Source: Betaproteobacteria bacterium
GTDB taxonomy: Bacteria > Pseudomonadota > Gammaproteobacteria > Burkholderiales > Casimicrobiaceae
Assembly: GCA_013298765.1 (NCBI GenBank)
Contig: JAAFJA010000003.1
Coordinates: forward strand, 434,001 to 498,000
Reading direction: 5' to 3'
Length of the DNA stretch: 64,000 bases
Positions within the stretch are counted from its first letter, which is position 1; each line of letters begins with the position of its first letter. The position numbers and the translations under genes are program-made. The notes under the pieces are model-generated. The model did not search any database and had not been told where the DNA came from. It saw only the letters and a list, made by a program, of their open reading frames with translations. Shown here piece by piece: positions 18,401 to 26,620 of this stretch.

Positions 18401-20404
18401 CTAACCTTCGCTGAGCGCGAGTTTCGCTTCGTATTGCGCCTGCAAGTGCGCGCGGCGTGCCGCGCGATTTCCGCCGTCTGCCGGTGGCGTGAACGAAGGG
18501 CCAGCGGGCTTGTCGCCGCGGCGATCAGTGCGCGCCTGGTGTGCGAATTTACGCTCACCTGTTGGAGCAGCGAAATTCGGGCGACGTTCGCCACCGAAAT
18601 CATTGGCTGGGCGCTCTTCACGACGAGCAAAGCGCGTATCTGAACGCGGCTCAAAGCGCGGCTCAAAGCGCGGCTCAAAGCGCGGCTCAGCACGCGGCTC
18701 GAAGCGCGGTTCTGCACGCGCCTCAAAGCGGCGCTCGCCACCACGATTCGCATCGAACGCGGGACGAGCAAAATTGCCTTCGTCACGACGCCCAGCAAAG
18801 CTACTGCGGCGATCAGCAAAGCCTGATTCACGATGGAATCGAGGCGCGCTATCGCTGCGACCGCGCGAGAAGGAATCCCGATCACCGCCCGGACGCGCAA
18901 AACCACGATCATTGTTTTGCTTGTAAGGCGAGCTGTACGGCGATGCACGCTCACCCGAGCCTTCGCGACGCTCAGGACGTGCGTCTTGGGGTGCGTCGAA
19001 ACGCGGTGCCGCTTCACGTGCGCCGCCAAAATTTGAGTGGCCAAAGCTCGAGCCGCCTTCGCTACGAGGCTCGCGTTCAAAACGCGGACCGCGCGGCGCA
19101 GCGCCACGACGTGGGCCAAACTTGCTACCCATCTGCGGGTTGGTTTGTGGCTCGTGGCCTTCAACAGTCGCGACTTCGAGACGACGTTGCGTGTACGACT
19201 CAATATTGCGAATGCGGAAACGATCACGTGCACCCGCGAGCGTGATTGCGAGGCCATCGCGACCCGCGCGACCGGTGCGGCCGATGCGATGCACATAATC
19301 TTCCGGCTTGAGCGGCAAGCCGTAGTTCACGACAAGCGAAATAGTTGGCACATCGATGCCGCGCGCGGCAACATCGGTTGCCACCAAAATCTTGATCTTT
19401 CCCTCGCGAAGCGAGGTAATGCGACGATTGCGAAGCGCTTGCGGCATCGCGCCGTGCAAGGCAGAGGCTGAATAGCCAGCCTCACGAAGCTCTTCCGCTA
19501 ACTCGTCGGCTTCGACTTGGGTGGCCGAGAAGACGATCGCTTGTTGCATCGCCTCATCGCTCAAATAATGCTCAAGCAGCACGTTTTTGTGTGCCATGTC
19601 GTCGAACCAGTGCAGGCGCTGCTCGATGTTCGCGTGTGTGTCTTGCGCCGTGGCAAGCTCAATACGCTGCGGGTTACGCATGACATGAGAGGCGAGCTCC
19701 ATGATGCGTGGCGCAAACGTCGCGCTAAACATCAGTGTGCGTTCACGTTTACCGGTGGCAAGATGAATGGCTTCCAAATCTTCCGAAAAGCCCAGATCGA
19801 GCATGCGATCTGCTTCGTCGACGACGAGCGTTTGCACCGCATCGAGATCGATTTGTCCGTGGCGATGCAGGTCAAGCAGACGACCCGGTGTTGCCACCAC
19901 GAGCGTCGCGCCGCGCAAATCCATTAACTGTTTACCGAAGGCGGTGCCGCCAACCACGTTGGCGATACGAACACCTTTACAGAAGCGCACCAAGCGGATG
20001 GCTTCTTGCGCAACTTGTTGTGCGAGCTCGCGTGTAGGCGCGAGGATGAGCACGCGCGGCGATGCGCTCGCGCGACGCTTGCGGGCAAGCTCTTCGCCTT
20101 TGCTCGTAGGGTTCGCCAGCAGCGCGTGAATGGCTGGCAGCAAGAAGGCCGCCGTTTTACCGCTGCCGGTTTGCGCGGAAACCATCCAGTCGCCGCCTTT
20201 GAGCGACGCGGGAATGGTTTGCGCTTGCACGCCGGTCGGCGCGGTATAGCCCAGCGATTCGACGGCGCTTAGAAGCGCTGGATTGAGATTGAATTGAGCG
20301 AAGCCGTTGATGCCCGTAGATTCGAGATCGGCTGGCTCAGAGAACGTCGCCTCGACAGAAGCGGCGTCATCGTATTGTTCTGGTGAATTTTCAAATTGAG
20401 TCAT
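18401..20404 (-). CDS. DEAD-box ATP-dependent RNA helicase with long RF-rich tail
   Basis: 667 residues from the ATG at 20404; a longer in-frame start at 20464 adds 20 residues. The RhlE/CsdA-like core covers residues 25-400: Q-motif region (FAQFNLNPALLSAVESLGY), AQTGSGKTAAF, PTRELAQQ, VDEADRMLD, SATFAP, and HRIGRTGRAGRDG in domain 2. From about 410 the tail is Arg/Phe/Gly-rich with repeated PRF(E)PR units, an intrinsically disordered RNA-binding tail likely to promote condensation on RNA. It probably remodels rRNA or mRNA structure in ribosome assembly or cold adaptation. It is monocistronic. The tail's codon repetition also creates long spurious reading frames on both strands. Confidence 0.92.
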   Translation of the reverse strand: MTQFENSPEQYDDAASVEATFSEPADLESTGINGFAQFNLNPALLSAVESLGYTAPTGVQAQTIPASLKGGDWMVSAQTGSGKTAAFLLPAIHALLANPTSKGEELARKRRASASPRVLILAPTRELAQQVAQEAIRLVRFCKGVRIANVVGGTAFGKQLMDLRGATLVVATPGRLLDLHRHGQIDLDAVQTLVVDEADRMLDLGFSEDLEAIHLATGKRERTLMFSATFAPRIMELASHVMRNPQRIELATAQDTHANIEQRLHWFDDMAHKNVLLEHYLSDEAMQQAIVFSATQVEADELAEELREAGYSASALHGAMPQALRNRRITSLREGKIKILVATDVAARGIDVPTISLVVNYGLPLKPEDYVHRIGRTGRAGRDGLAITLAGARDRFRIRNIESYTQRRLEVATVEGHEPQTNPQMGSKFGPRRGAAPRGPRFEREPRSEGGSSFGHSNFGGAREAAPRFDAPQDARPERREGSGERASPYSSPYKQNNDRGFARPGGDRDSFSRGRSDSAPRFHRESGFADRRSSFAGRRDEGNFARPAFDANRGGERRFEARAEPRFEPRAEPRFEPRFEPRFEPRSDTRFARREERPANDFGGERRPNFAAPTGERKFAHQARTDRRGDKPAGPSFTPPADGGNRAARRAHLQAQYEAKLALSEG
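18653..18736 (-). repeat. Seven tandem 12-bp units encoding the helicase tail
   Basis: Seven consecutive 12-bp units, the first three identical (AAAGCGCGGCTC on the + strand) and the rest with one to four changes, encode F-E-P-R / F-E-A-R style repeats. Perfect neighbouring units suggest slipped-strand length variation. Confidence 0.8.
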
Positions 20405-20938
20405 AGTGGTGTCGACAAAACAAACGCGCTCCTCGCTTTGACAGCGAAGAGCACAGTGTTTCAACGACCTTTTTCAAGGATGGTTGATTGGGAACGAAGA
20501 GAAACGCATCGACCAACCAACGAACCTTGATAGGCAGCGATATTTGCGCTGCTGCTGCCGACTTAAACCTCGCATTGCGCGAGTGGGGCAGAGACTCAGA
20601 GTGTGGCGAAGCACTAATCAGCGAACGACAGCCGAAACACGGGGTTCCAAACTGCTGCTTTTTCAAGCAAGTTGCAATTGTCTCATGCAATGCAGCAAAA
20701 AGCGAGGATTTGGGGAAAGGGCTCTAGCTGCCGCGCCGGCGGCTTGACCTTTCTGCCGCAGATTACGCAGATTTTCCAGTTGATTTGCGCAGATTTTTCA
20801 CGAGCGCTTTGCGCAAGCCTCGCCTCGTACCGATCTACTTTTGCGCCAAATCCATTTCAAGAAATCAGCGTTAATCTGCGCTCAATCAGCGAAATCAGCG
20901 TCAAAAAAATCGCAGTGAGCCGCTTCTACAATGCTTTG
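20405..20938. other. Long divergent gap between helicase and YhiN-type gene
   Basis: 534 bases without a supported gene. The reading frame of the flavoprotein is open upstream to 20672, but family alignment begins at the ATG at 20939, so this part is treated as non-coding. It contains the CGC(A/T)GATT octamer array (20754-20902) and an imperfect inverted repeat around 20480-20520 (GGTTGATTGGG ... CGACCAACC). No convincing sigma-70 promoter for either gene was found. Confidence 0.5.
20754..20902. repeat. Inverted array of CGC(A/T)GATT octamers
   Basis: The left arm (20754-20799) carries CGCAGATT, ACGCAGATT and GCGCAGATT on the + strand. The right arm (20861-20902) carries the same unit on the - strand four times (AATCAGCG, AATCTGCG, AATCAGCG, AATCAGCG). 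The arms are about 45 bases each, broadly reverse-complementary over their length, and enclose about 60 bases. A transcript could fold into one long hairpin. Confidence 0.75.
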
Positions 20939-22165
20939 ATGCAAGGAAACTACGACGCAATCATCATTGGCGCAGGCGCGGCAGGCATGTTTTGCGCGGC
21001 GCGTGCCGGGCAACGTGGCCGACGTGTGCTTTTGATCGATCACGCTGAAAAGCTCGGCGAAAAGATCCGTATTTCAGGGGGCGGCCGCTGTAATTTCACC
21101 AATATTCACGCAAGCCCGGCGAATTTTCTTTCGCAGAACCCGCATTTCTGCCGCTCAGCGCTCGCGCGATACACGCCGAACGACTTCATCAAACTCGTTG
21201 CCAAGCACCGCATCGGCTACCACGAGAAAACACTCGGGCAATTGTTCTGCGATGAATCCTCGCAGCAAATCATCGACATGCTGGTGGACGAATGCAAAGC
21301 GGGCAAAGTGGATTTTTTGCATCCCGCCACCGTGCAATCGATCGAGAAGAACGATCGGTTTCGCGTGAACACCTCTCGCGGAGAATTCAGCGCTGAAAAA
21401 CTTGTTGTCGCAACCGGCGGACTCTCGATTCCCGCTACGGGCGCGACCGGATTCGGCTACGAGATCGCAAAGCAATTTGAGATCACCGTCACGCCGCTGC
21501 GCGCAGGGCTTGTACCGCTCGCGCTTGATGCGCCAGAAATGGAGCGCTACGGCATGCTCTCGGGCGTGGCCTTCGAAACCATCGCGCACGCCGCGCCGCG
21601 TGAAGTAAGCGCGAAAAAGAAAACGGAGCGCGTGAATTTTCGCGAAGCCGCGTTACTCACGCATCGCGGTCTCTCCGGACCGGCGGTGTTGCAAATCTCG
21701 AATTACTGGAATGCGGGCGACGAAGTGGTGTTCGATTTGCTCTGCGGACGCGACGCGAATGATTGGCTTGCCGAACTCCGCGCACGTCGGCCGATCGTCA
21801 CGAGCTTCGCGAAAGCGCTCGCGGATGTGATTCCGCAACGCCTCGCAGAGGCGTGGGCGCACGCACACATCCCCGCGACCGCACGCGACAAATCGCTCGC
21901 CGATTGGAACAAAACCGAACTCGCAAACGTTGCCCGCGAGTTAAACGCGTGGGCGCTCAAACCCTCGGGCACCCTCGGCTACAAAAAAGCGGAAGTCACC
22001 TTGGGCGGCGTCGATACGCGCAAACTTTCGCAGCAAACGTTGGAAGCAAAACGCGTCGCCGGACTCCACTTCATCGGCGAAGTCGTGGACGTCACCGGCT
22101 GGCTCGGCGGCTACAACTTCCAATGGGCATGGGCAAGCGCGGCGGCATGCGCTGAATCAATTTAG
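20939..22165 (+). CDS. NAD(P)/FAD-dependent oxidoreductase, YhiN/HI0933 family
   Basis: 408 residues from the ATG at 20939. It opens with the FAD dinucleotide-binding fold (YDAIIIGAGAAGMFCA, 5-20), then the family marks GEKIRISGGGRCNFTN, VATGGLSIPATGATGFGY, and the C-terminal GLHFIGEVVDVTGWLGGYNFQWAW. HI0933-family flavoproteins are conserved and cytosolic, but their physiological substrate is not established. The last four bases overlap the end of the convergent fic gene. It lies directly downstream of an unusual inverted octamer array. Confidence 0.88.
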   Translation: MQGNYDAIIIGAGAAGMFCAARAGQRGRRVLLIDHAEKLGEKIRISGGGRCNFTNIHASPANFLSQNPHFCRSALARYTPNDFIKLVAKHRIGYHEKTLGQLFCDESSQQIIDMLVDECKAGKVDFLHPATVQSIEKNDRFRVNTSRGEFSAEKLVVATGGLSIPATGATGFGYEIAKQFEITVTPLRAGLVPLALDAPEMERYGMLSGVAFETIAHAAPREVSAKKKTERVNFREAALLTHRGLSGPAVLQISNYWNAGDEVVFDLLCGRDANDWLAELRARRPIVTSFAKALADVIPQRLAEAWAHAHIPATARDKSLADWNKTELANVARELNAWALKPSGTLGYKKAEVTLGGVDTRKLSQQTLEAKRVAGLHFIGEVVDVTGWLGGYNFQWAWASAAACAESI

Positions 22166-23631
22166 GTTTGATTCTTCTTCCAGCCCTCGTACTCTAGGGG
22201 CCTCAAGCCAAAACGTATCGCATTGCCAGCGTGCAGCGATTCGAATTCTTTGAGCACGAGCGAGACGAATCGCGCACGCTCATCCTCTAGCACGCGTTCG
22301 GGCACGTGCGCCGCGATGGTGTGCTCGCTCGGCCGCGCTCGCGCGCGAACCATCCCCGCCATCGTTTGATTGAGCGCATCGCGGTGGCGCAGGCGAAACG
22401 TGTCGGGCGGCACGAGCTGCTGCTTCACCGCAACATATTGTTGACACGATCGCTCGTAAGCCGAGATGAACACATCGCGCAGCAGCTCCACTCGGTTCAA
22501 TTCGTACACGCCCAGAATTCCATCAACATACGCCTCGGGCGACACATCGATGAACGAAAGCGGACACAAATTTCGTTGCACGAACGGAATGTTTGCCGCG
22601 AGCCGCGACACCCGCTTATTCACATCCTCAAACGGCTGCAAATACGGCAAATGGACCATCAGAAAAAACGATTGCTCGAACGGATCAGCAATCTCTGCGG
22701 CCATCTGCATCACGTAACCAAAAATCTCTTCTAACTGCTGCGGAAACGCGAGCGGCAGATACACGCTGCCGCCAATGTCCACCGCGCGCTGGCGAATGCA
22801 CCCGCAGGCAAGCGGATCGGCCATCAAACCGTCTGACAAAAGCGCATGCAGCGCGATGATCGTCTCCGCGCTCACGCGCGCGCGCGCGGGATCGAGCACG
22901 AGGTATTCGATGGCCGTTTTGTGATTCAAAATCATCTGCGTTTCGAACGCATCTTTGCCCGCCGCCGCTTGCCCGAATTGAATCAAGCGCTCGGTATCGA
23001 GCCGCGAATACGTGTTGCCTTCCAGCTGCGACGAGGCCCACGAAAGATCGATCAGCAAGCGATTCAAAATGTCCTTCGCGAAGGTGCCCGCTGGCGTTTC
23101 CGCCATCGGCGAGCGCCCCATCACGAAGAGCTGTTCGCGCAACGATTGCGGCAAATAAAACGTCGCGTTCGGTTGATACGCCTCTAAGAACGAGAGCTGA
23201 TAACCGAGCGGTTTGCGCGCTTGCTTTGGCTGGCGAACATACGCGCGAATTTCCTCGCCCTCTCGCGACGTTTTCACATAGCGTTCTTTGGCGGGCTGCG
23301 CCGATTGCTTCTCCGTTGAAGATTGCGCGGGCATCGCGCTCGCAGCGTAGGGCGGTGGCGGCGGTTCGGCCACCCGAAGCGACGACGCTCGCGCTGCCGC
23401 TTCATCGCGCAACGGCGTTTCGACGTGTGTGAAATAGCGCGTTGCCCGCCCACGACCCCGCGCCTCAATCCGACCCTCTGAAATCAGCGCATCAAGCCTA
23501 CGCTGCAATGTTCGGCGGCTTTTATTTGGCGCGAATAAGCCTTCGAGATCACGAATCGTGACACCATCAATATGGCGCGCAATCGTGTTTTCGAAGGTTT
23601 CTAGCTCTTTCGCGTCAGTAAGTTTTGGCAT
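22162..23631 (-). CDS. Fic-domain protein with N-terminal winged helix and Gln in place of catalytic His
   Basis: 489 residues. Residues 10-68 look like a winged-helix DNA-binding domain (SRRTLQRRLDALISEGRIEARG), 70-135 are a low-complexity linker, 140-245 a Fic_N-like domain and 250-400 the Fic core. The inhibitory motif S-x3-E-G is intact (S200, E204, G205; SSQLEGN). The active-site loop reads LQPFEDVNKRVSRL (331-344), where canonical Fic enzymes have HPFxxGNGRxxR, so the catalytic His is Gln332 and the first Gly is Val337. AMP transfer by the usual mechanism is therefore unlikely; autoregulated transcription control is inferred. It is the first gene at the defence-island edge, 324 bases from the Mrr gene, with its own promoter. 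Confidence 0.88.
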   Translation of the reverse strand: MPKLTDAKELETFENTIARHIDGVTIRDLEGLFAPNKSRRTLQRRLDALISEGRIEARGRGRATRYFTHVETPLRDEAAARASSLRVAEPPPPPYAASAMPAQSSTEKQSAQPAKERYVKTSREGEEIRAYVRQPKQARKPLGYQLSFLEAYQPNATFYLPQSLREQLFVMGRSPMAETPAGTFAKDILNRLLIDLSWASSQLEGNTYSRLDTERLIQFGQAAAGKDAFETQMILNHKTAIEYLVLDPARARVSAETIIALHALLSDGLMADPLACGCIRQRAVDIGGSVYLPLAFPQQLEEIFGYVMQMAAEIADPFEQSFFLMVHLPYLQPFEDVNKRVSRLAANIPFVQRNLCPLSFIDVSPEAYVDGILGVYELNRVELLRDVFISAYERSCQQYVAVKQQLVPPDTFRLRHRDALNQTMAGMVRARARPSEHTIAAHVPERVLEDERARFVSLVLKEFESLHAGNAIRFGLRPLEYEGWKKNQT

Positions 23632-23638
23632 GGTTTAG

Positions 23639-23667
23639 ATTATACGCCATTATGTGGCGCGAAACGC
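23639..23667 (-). promoter_or_regulatory. fic promoter with palindromic operator; likely leaderless
   Basis: On the - strand a perfect -10 TATAAT (23639-23644) ends seven bases before the fic ATG (23631), placing the expected transcription start on or next to the A of ATG. The spacer holds the inverted repeat CGCCA-CATAA-TGGCG (23645-23659), suited to bind a dimeric regulator and block RNA polymerase. The -35 (GCGTTT, 23662-23667) is poor. The encoded winged helix is the obvious candidate ligand (inference). Confidence 0.55.
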
Positions 23668-23710
23668 ATTCTTTACTAAATCGTGCCAAATAAAATGACT
23701 ACTAAATCAA

Positions 23711-23800
23711 AGAGCTAATTCATTGGGGCTAGAAGGTCATAACAGTACAAATCAAAAAGGATACCATTGCGCGCCTAGCCCTGATTAATTCGGTCCTTCG
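23711..23800. repeat. Dispersed palindrome element, copy D (two halves)
   Basis: The first half, CATTGGGGCT running into GGCTAGAAGGTCA (23727-23739), has the same 13 bases as at 8469-8481. After an A-rich spacer, the second half GCCCTGATTAATTCGGTCC (23779-23797) matches 17 of 19 bases of the copy at 32640-32658 on the far side of the restriction operon, in the same orientation. Confidence 0.55.
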
Positions 23801-23898
23801 GTGTAGAGCTGTCTACGGAAAGGTATCTTGGTCGCGAAATTTTCTAGGAACGCTCGACGAAAAGCCGGAATGAGCAGACCCGTAGTGTCGGCATGCTG

Positions 23899-23942
23899 GC
23901 TCGGTGAAACGAGCGGAGTTTGGCGCAAACCATCACCCGAGC
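23899..23942 (-). other. Nested stem-loop after the Mrr-like gene
   Basis: The outer stem GCTCGGTGA / TCAC(C)CGAGC (9 bp with one bulge) encloses an inner perfect hairpin GTTTG-GCG-CAAAC. It begins 14 bases beyond the Mrr stop codon. No U-tract follows, so it may be a 3'-end stabiliser or a Rho-dependent end rather than an intrinsic terminator. Confidence 0.4.
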
Positions 23943-23955
23943 GTCCGAAAACCGC

Positions 23956-24996
23956 CTAGCCCGGCCAGTAAATTTTGCGCAGCGGAATCAAGCGCTGCGA
24001 ATCCGGATCCATTCGCTCGTAATGCTCAAGGATCGCGCGAACCAAATCATCCAAATCCATCAGCGTGAGCGGAATCGATGCGCGCTCGGCTTCGTAGCGC
24101 GCGTCTTTCGAAAAACCACCGGTACTCACGTAGAGCCCCTTGTCGTCCTTATGGCGACCGCCCAAAAAGCTGCGCACCTCTTGGCTGCCCATGGCGCTGC
24201 CGGTTCGATGCTTCACTTCCACCACGATGCGCGGACTCTCGAAACCAAAGCCATCGGGCGACGCGACGATGTCTTTGCCGCGATCCGGGCCCGTAGGCGA
24301 AACGCGCGTCTTGTAGCCCATCGCGCGCAACAAGCCTGCGACCAGCTCCTGCATCTCGCGCCAATCAAGCCTCGAAATCTTGTCCTTCGTGAATTCGAAC
24401 GCGCGGTTCTGAATGTCGCGATAAATTTGTTCGACTTGCGTCTCTTCTTCCGCGACTTCTTCGCTCGAAACAACTGATGGCTCGGCCGCTTTCAGTACCC
24501 CCTTGTTCGAGCCGCCACCCGTAGCAAGCAACCGCTCAATTTCGGCCGCCGCGTCCGGCGGCAACAAGAAAAGTGTGGTGATTGCACCAAGACTATTTCG
24601 CGTAGACACCGAAAGCGCATCGCGCTTTACCGCGCCTTCCCACTTCACGCTTCTTAGCTGCGGCTGCGGATGATCCTGGCTTGGCCGAAACGCGTAGTCG
24701 CCAGTGATCGTGCCCACCAAGTACTCGCGCTGCGAAGGATCGTAGGTCAGCATCCGATCGCCGACTTTCATTTCTCGCGCAAATCGAAAAATCTGTCCTG
24801 CCAACATTGCCACCTGTCCGCGCCGCGCATCCGGGTACGCACGCGTGACCGCCTGCGTGAACTGCTCACGGGTTTTGAGCGATGACACATCGCCCAACTC
24901 CACCCAACCAATCGAAACAAACGACCCCGCGCGGAAGTCATCAACGAGATACGCGCCTTCGCCAGCGCGCACGAGCCAGGTGGGTTTAGTCGTCAT
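23956..24996 (-). CDS. Mrr-like restriction endonuclease with N-terminal accessory domain
   Basis: 346 residues. Residues 200-310 match the Mrr_cat PD-(D/E)xK nuclease: WREMQELVAGLLRAMGY, PDRGKDIV (Asp242), VVEVKHR (Glu260, Lys262) and FLGG...GLYVSTGGFSKDA. The catalytic set is complete. The N-terminal about 155 residues (TWLVRAGEGAYLVDDF, GDRMLTYDPSQREYLVGTITGDY) form a separate mostly beta domain of the kind that precedes Mrr_cat in many proteins and may read modified bases; this is inferred. It lies 35 bases after hsdM on the same strand, so it is probably cotranscribed with the type I system, combining cleavage of unmodified and modified foreign DNA. Confidence 0.87.
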   Translation of the reverse strand: MTTKPTWLVRAGEGAYLVDDFRAGSFVSIGWVELGDVSSLKTREQFTQAVTRAYPDARRGQVAMLAGQIFRFAREMKVGDRMLTYDPSQREYLVGTITGDYAFRPSQDHPQPQLRSVKWEGAVKRDALSVSTRNSLGAITTLFLLPPDAAAEIERLLATGGGSNKGVLKAAEPSVVSSEEVAEEETQVEQIYRDIQNRAFEFTKDKISRLDWREMQELVAGLLRAMGYKTRVSPTGPDRGKDIVASPDGFGFESPRIVVEVKHRTGSAMGSQEVRSFLGGRHKDDKGLYVSTGGFSKDARYEAERASIPLTLMDLDDLVRAILEHYERMDPDSQRLIPLRKIYWPG

Positions 24997-25031
24997 GAGT
25001 GAAATCTCGAAAAAGGCCTGAGACAGAGTTA

Positions 25032-26495
25032 TTACGCGTTTCGCGGTAGCGCGGCGGCAACGTCGCGAAACGATGCCAGCGCCGCCTCCAGGTGATCGAT
25101 GATTTCTTGCTGCAACACTTCGGGCGGCGGCAAATCATCAAGATTGTCGAGGCTGTCGTCTTTCAACCAAAACACATCGAGACTTGCCTTGTCCCGCGCG
25201 ACTAGCGATTCGTACGTGAAGTACTTGAATCGCTCAGTCTCTTTGCGTTCGTTGCGATTTTCTGGGTTGTAGCAAGTAATGAAATCACGCAAATCGTCGA
25301 GCTTGAGCGGCCGCGTCTTCAACGTGAAATGCATGTTCGTGCGCAGGTCATAAATCCACACGCCCTTGGTATGCACGCGGCCATCCTTGGGCTTTGCGTC
25401 GAAGAAGAGCACGTTCGCCTTCACGCCGTTTGCGTAAAAAATCCCAGTCGGCAACCGAAGCAGCGTATGCACGTCGCACGTCTCCATGAGCTTGCGGCGG
25501 ATACGTTCGCCCGCGCCGCCTTCAAACAACACGTTGTCCGGCAACACCACCGCTGCTTGCCCCGTCGTCTTCAAAATTGTGACGATGTGTTGCAAGAAGT
25601 TGAGCTGCTTGTTCGACGTGGTTTCCCAAAAATCCTGCCGCTCGTAGGTCAGCGCATCTCGGTCTTCCTCGCCATCTTCGTTGGTGATGGTCATGCTGCT
25701 TTTCTTGCCGAACGGCGGATTCGCCAGCACGTAGTCAAAGCGCTTTTCCGTCGCCGAAATCAACGCGTCGGATCGATCCACCGACGGCTCACCGACCAGA
25801 TCGCCAATGTTGTGCAGGAAGAGATTCATCAGGCACAGCCGTCGCGTGCTCGCCACGATTTCGTTGCCGTAGAAAGTCTCGCGATGCAAAAACTCCATCT
25901 GCCTGATATTCAGTTTCTTGCCCGAACGAGCCAGCCACTCGTACGCACCCAAAAAGAATCCACCGGTCCCGCACGCCGGGTCAGCAATGGTCTTCATCGG
26001 CTCCGGGCGCACGCATTCCACCATCGCCTGAATCAGCGCGCGCGGCGTAAAGTATTGCCCTGCGCCGCTCTTGGTGTCCTCCGCGTTTTTCTGTAACAAC
26101 CCTTCGTATAGATCGCCCTTGGTGTCGGCATCCATGCCCACCCACTTTTCGGCGTCAATCATCTGCACTAAGCGCGACAGTTTCGCCGGATCCTGAATCT
26201 TGTTCTGCGCCTTGAAAAAAATCGCGCCCAGCATGCCCGTCTCGGTGCCGAGTTTGTGCAACGTCGCGAGGTAATGCGCCTCCAGCGGCTCGCCCACCTT
26301 GCTCTTCAGCGACGGCCAGTCAAAGCCCTTCGGAATCTGCGTGTCGCGGCTGTACGGCTCCTCCGTGTATTCGTGCGCCATCTTCAGAAACAGCAAATAC
26401 GTCAACTGCTCCAGATAGTCGCCATAACCCACGCCGTCGTCGCGCAGCGTGTGGCAGAAATTCCAGACTTTCTGGATCAGGGTGGAAGCGTTCAT
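25032..26495 (-). CDS. hsdM: Type I restriction-modification methyltransferase subunit HsdM
   Basis: 487-residue N6-adenine DNA methyltransferase. The helical HsdM_N region spans 1-140, then the MTase domain has SAM-binding motif I DPACGTGGFF (172-181), the FYGNE motif (208-212) and the catalytic motif IV NPPF (259-262). With HsdS it protects host sites; with HsdS and HsdR it forms the restriction complex. It lies 125 bases downstream of the AlbA_2 gene, the largest gap in the operon, so an internal promoter is possible; the AT-rich gap has TATGAT (- strand, about 26535-26540) without a good -35. No strong ribosome site is visible. Confidence 0.95.
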   Translation of the reverse strand: MNASTLIQKVWNFCHTLRDDGVGYGDYLEQLTYLLFLKMAHEYTEEPYSRDTQIPKGFDWPSLKSKVGEPLEAHYLATLHKLGTETGMLGAIFFKAQNKIQDPAKLSRLVQMIDAEKWVGMDADTKGDLYEGLLQKNAEDTKSGAGQYFTPRALIQAMVECVRPEPMKTIADPACGTGGFFLGAYEWLARSGKKLNIRQMEFLHRETFYGNEIVASTRRLCLMNLFLHNIGDLVGEPSVDRSDALISATEKRFDYVLANPPFGKKSSMTITNEDGEEDRDALTYERQDFWETTSNKQLNFLQHIVTILKTTGQAAVVLPDNVLFEGGAGERIRRKLMETCDVHTLLRLPTGIFYANGVKANVLFFDAKPKDGRVHTKGVWIYDLRTNMHFTLKTRPLKLDDLRDFITCYNPENRNERKETERFKYFTYESLVARDKASLDVFWLKDDSLDNLDDLPPPEVLQQEIIDHLEAALASFRDVAAALPRNA

Positions 26496-26620
26496 TTCGC
26501 GGTGGAGCCGATCAAGCGAGCATCAAGTAAGAAGATCATATTTAAGTAATTGATTTTTAATAGTATTTTGCAGTTATGCACAGATGCATTTGCTCGCCGA
26601 TCAAGTGGCCGTCAAATGAA

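Larger units (their letters stand above)
23632..23955. other. Gap between fic and the restriction operon
   Basis: 324 bases with no coding potential that I can support. From the fic side it holds the fic promoter/operator, a double copy of the dispersed palindrome element (23711-23800) and a structured inverted repeat just downstream of the Mrr stop codon (23899-23942). Confidence 0.5.

Noticed and set aside
18653-18736. Possible CRISPR array
   Set aside because: Units are 12 bp without spacers and lie in a coding frame. No cas genes in the window.
18106-19296. A 396-residue open frame on the - strand and a 234-residue one on the + strand (18541-19245) within the helicase
   Set aside because: They overlap the helicase in other frames; their Arg/Ser/Ala repeats come from its repetitive tail codons. 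No family features.
20672-20938. Longer N-terminus of the YhiN-type flavoprotein
   Set aside because: The segment spans the octamer array and lacks family similarity; the FAD-binding fold begins right after the ATG at 20939.
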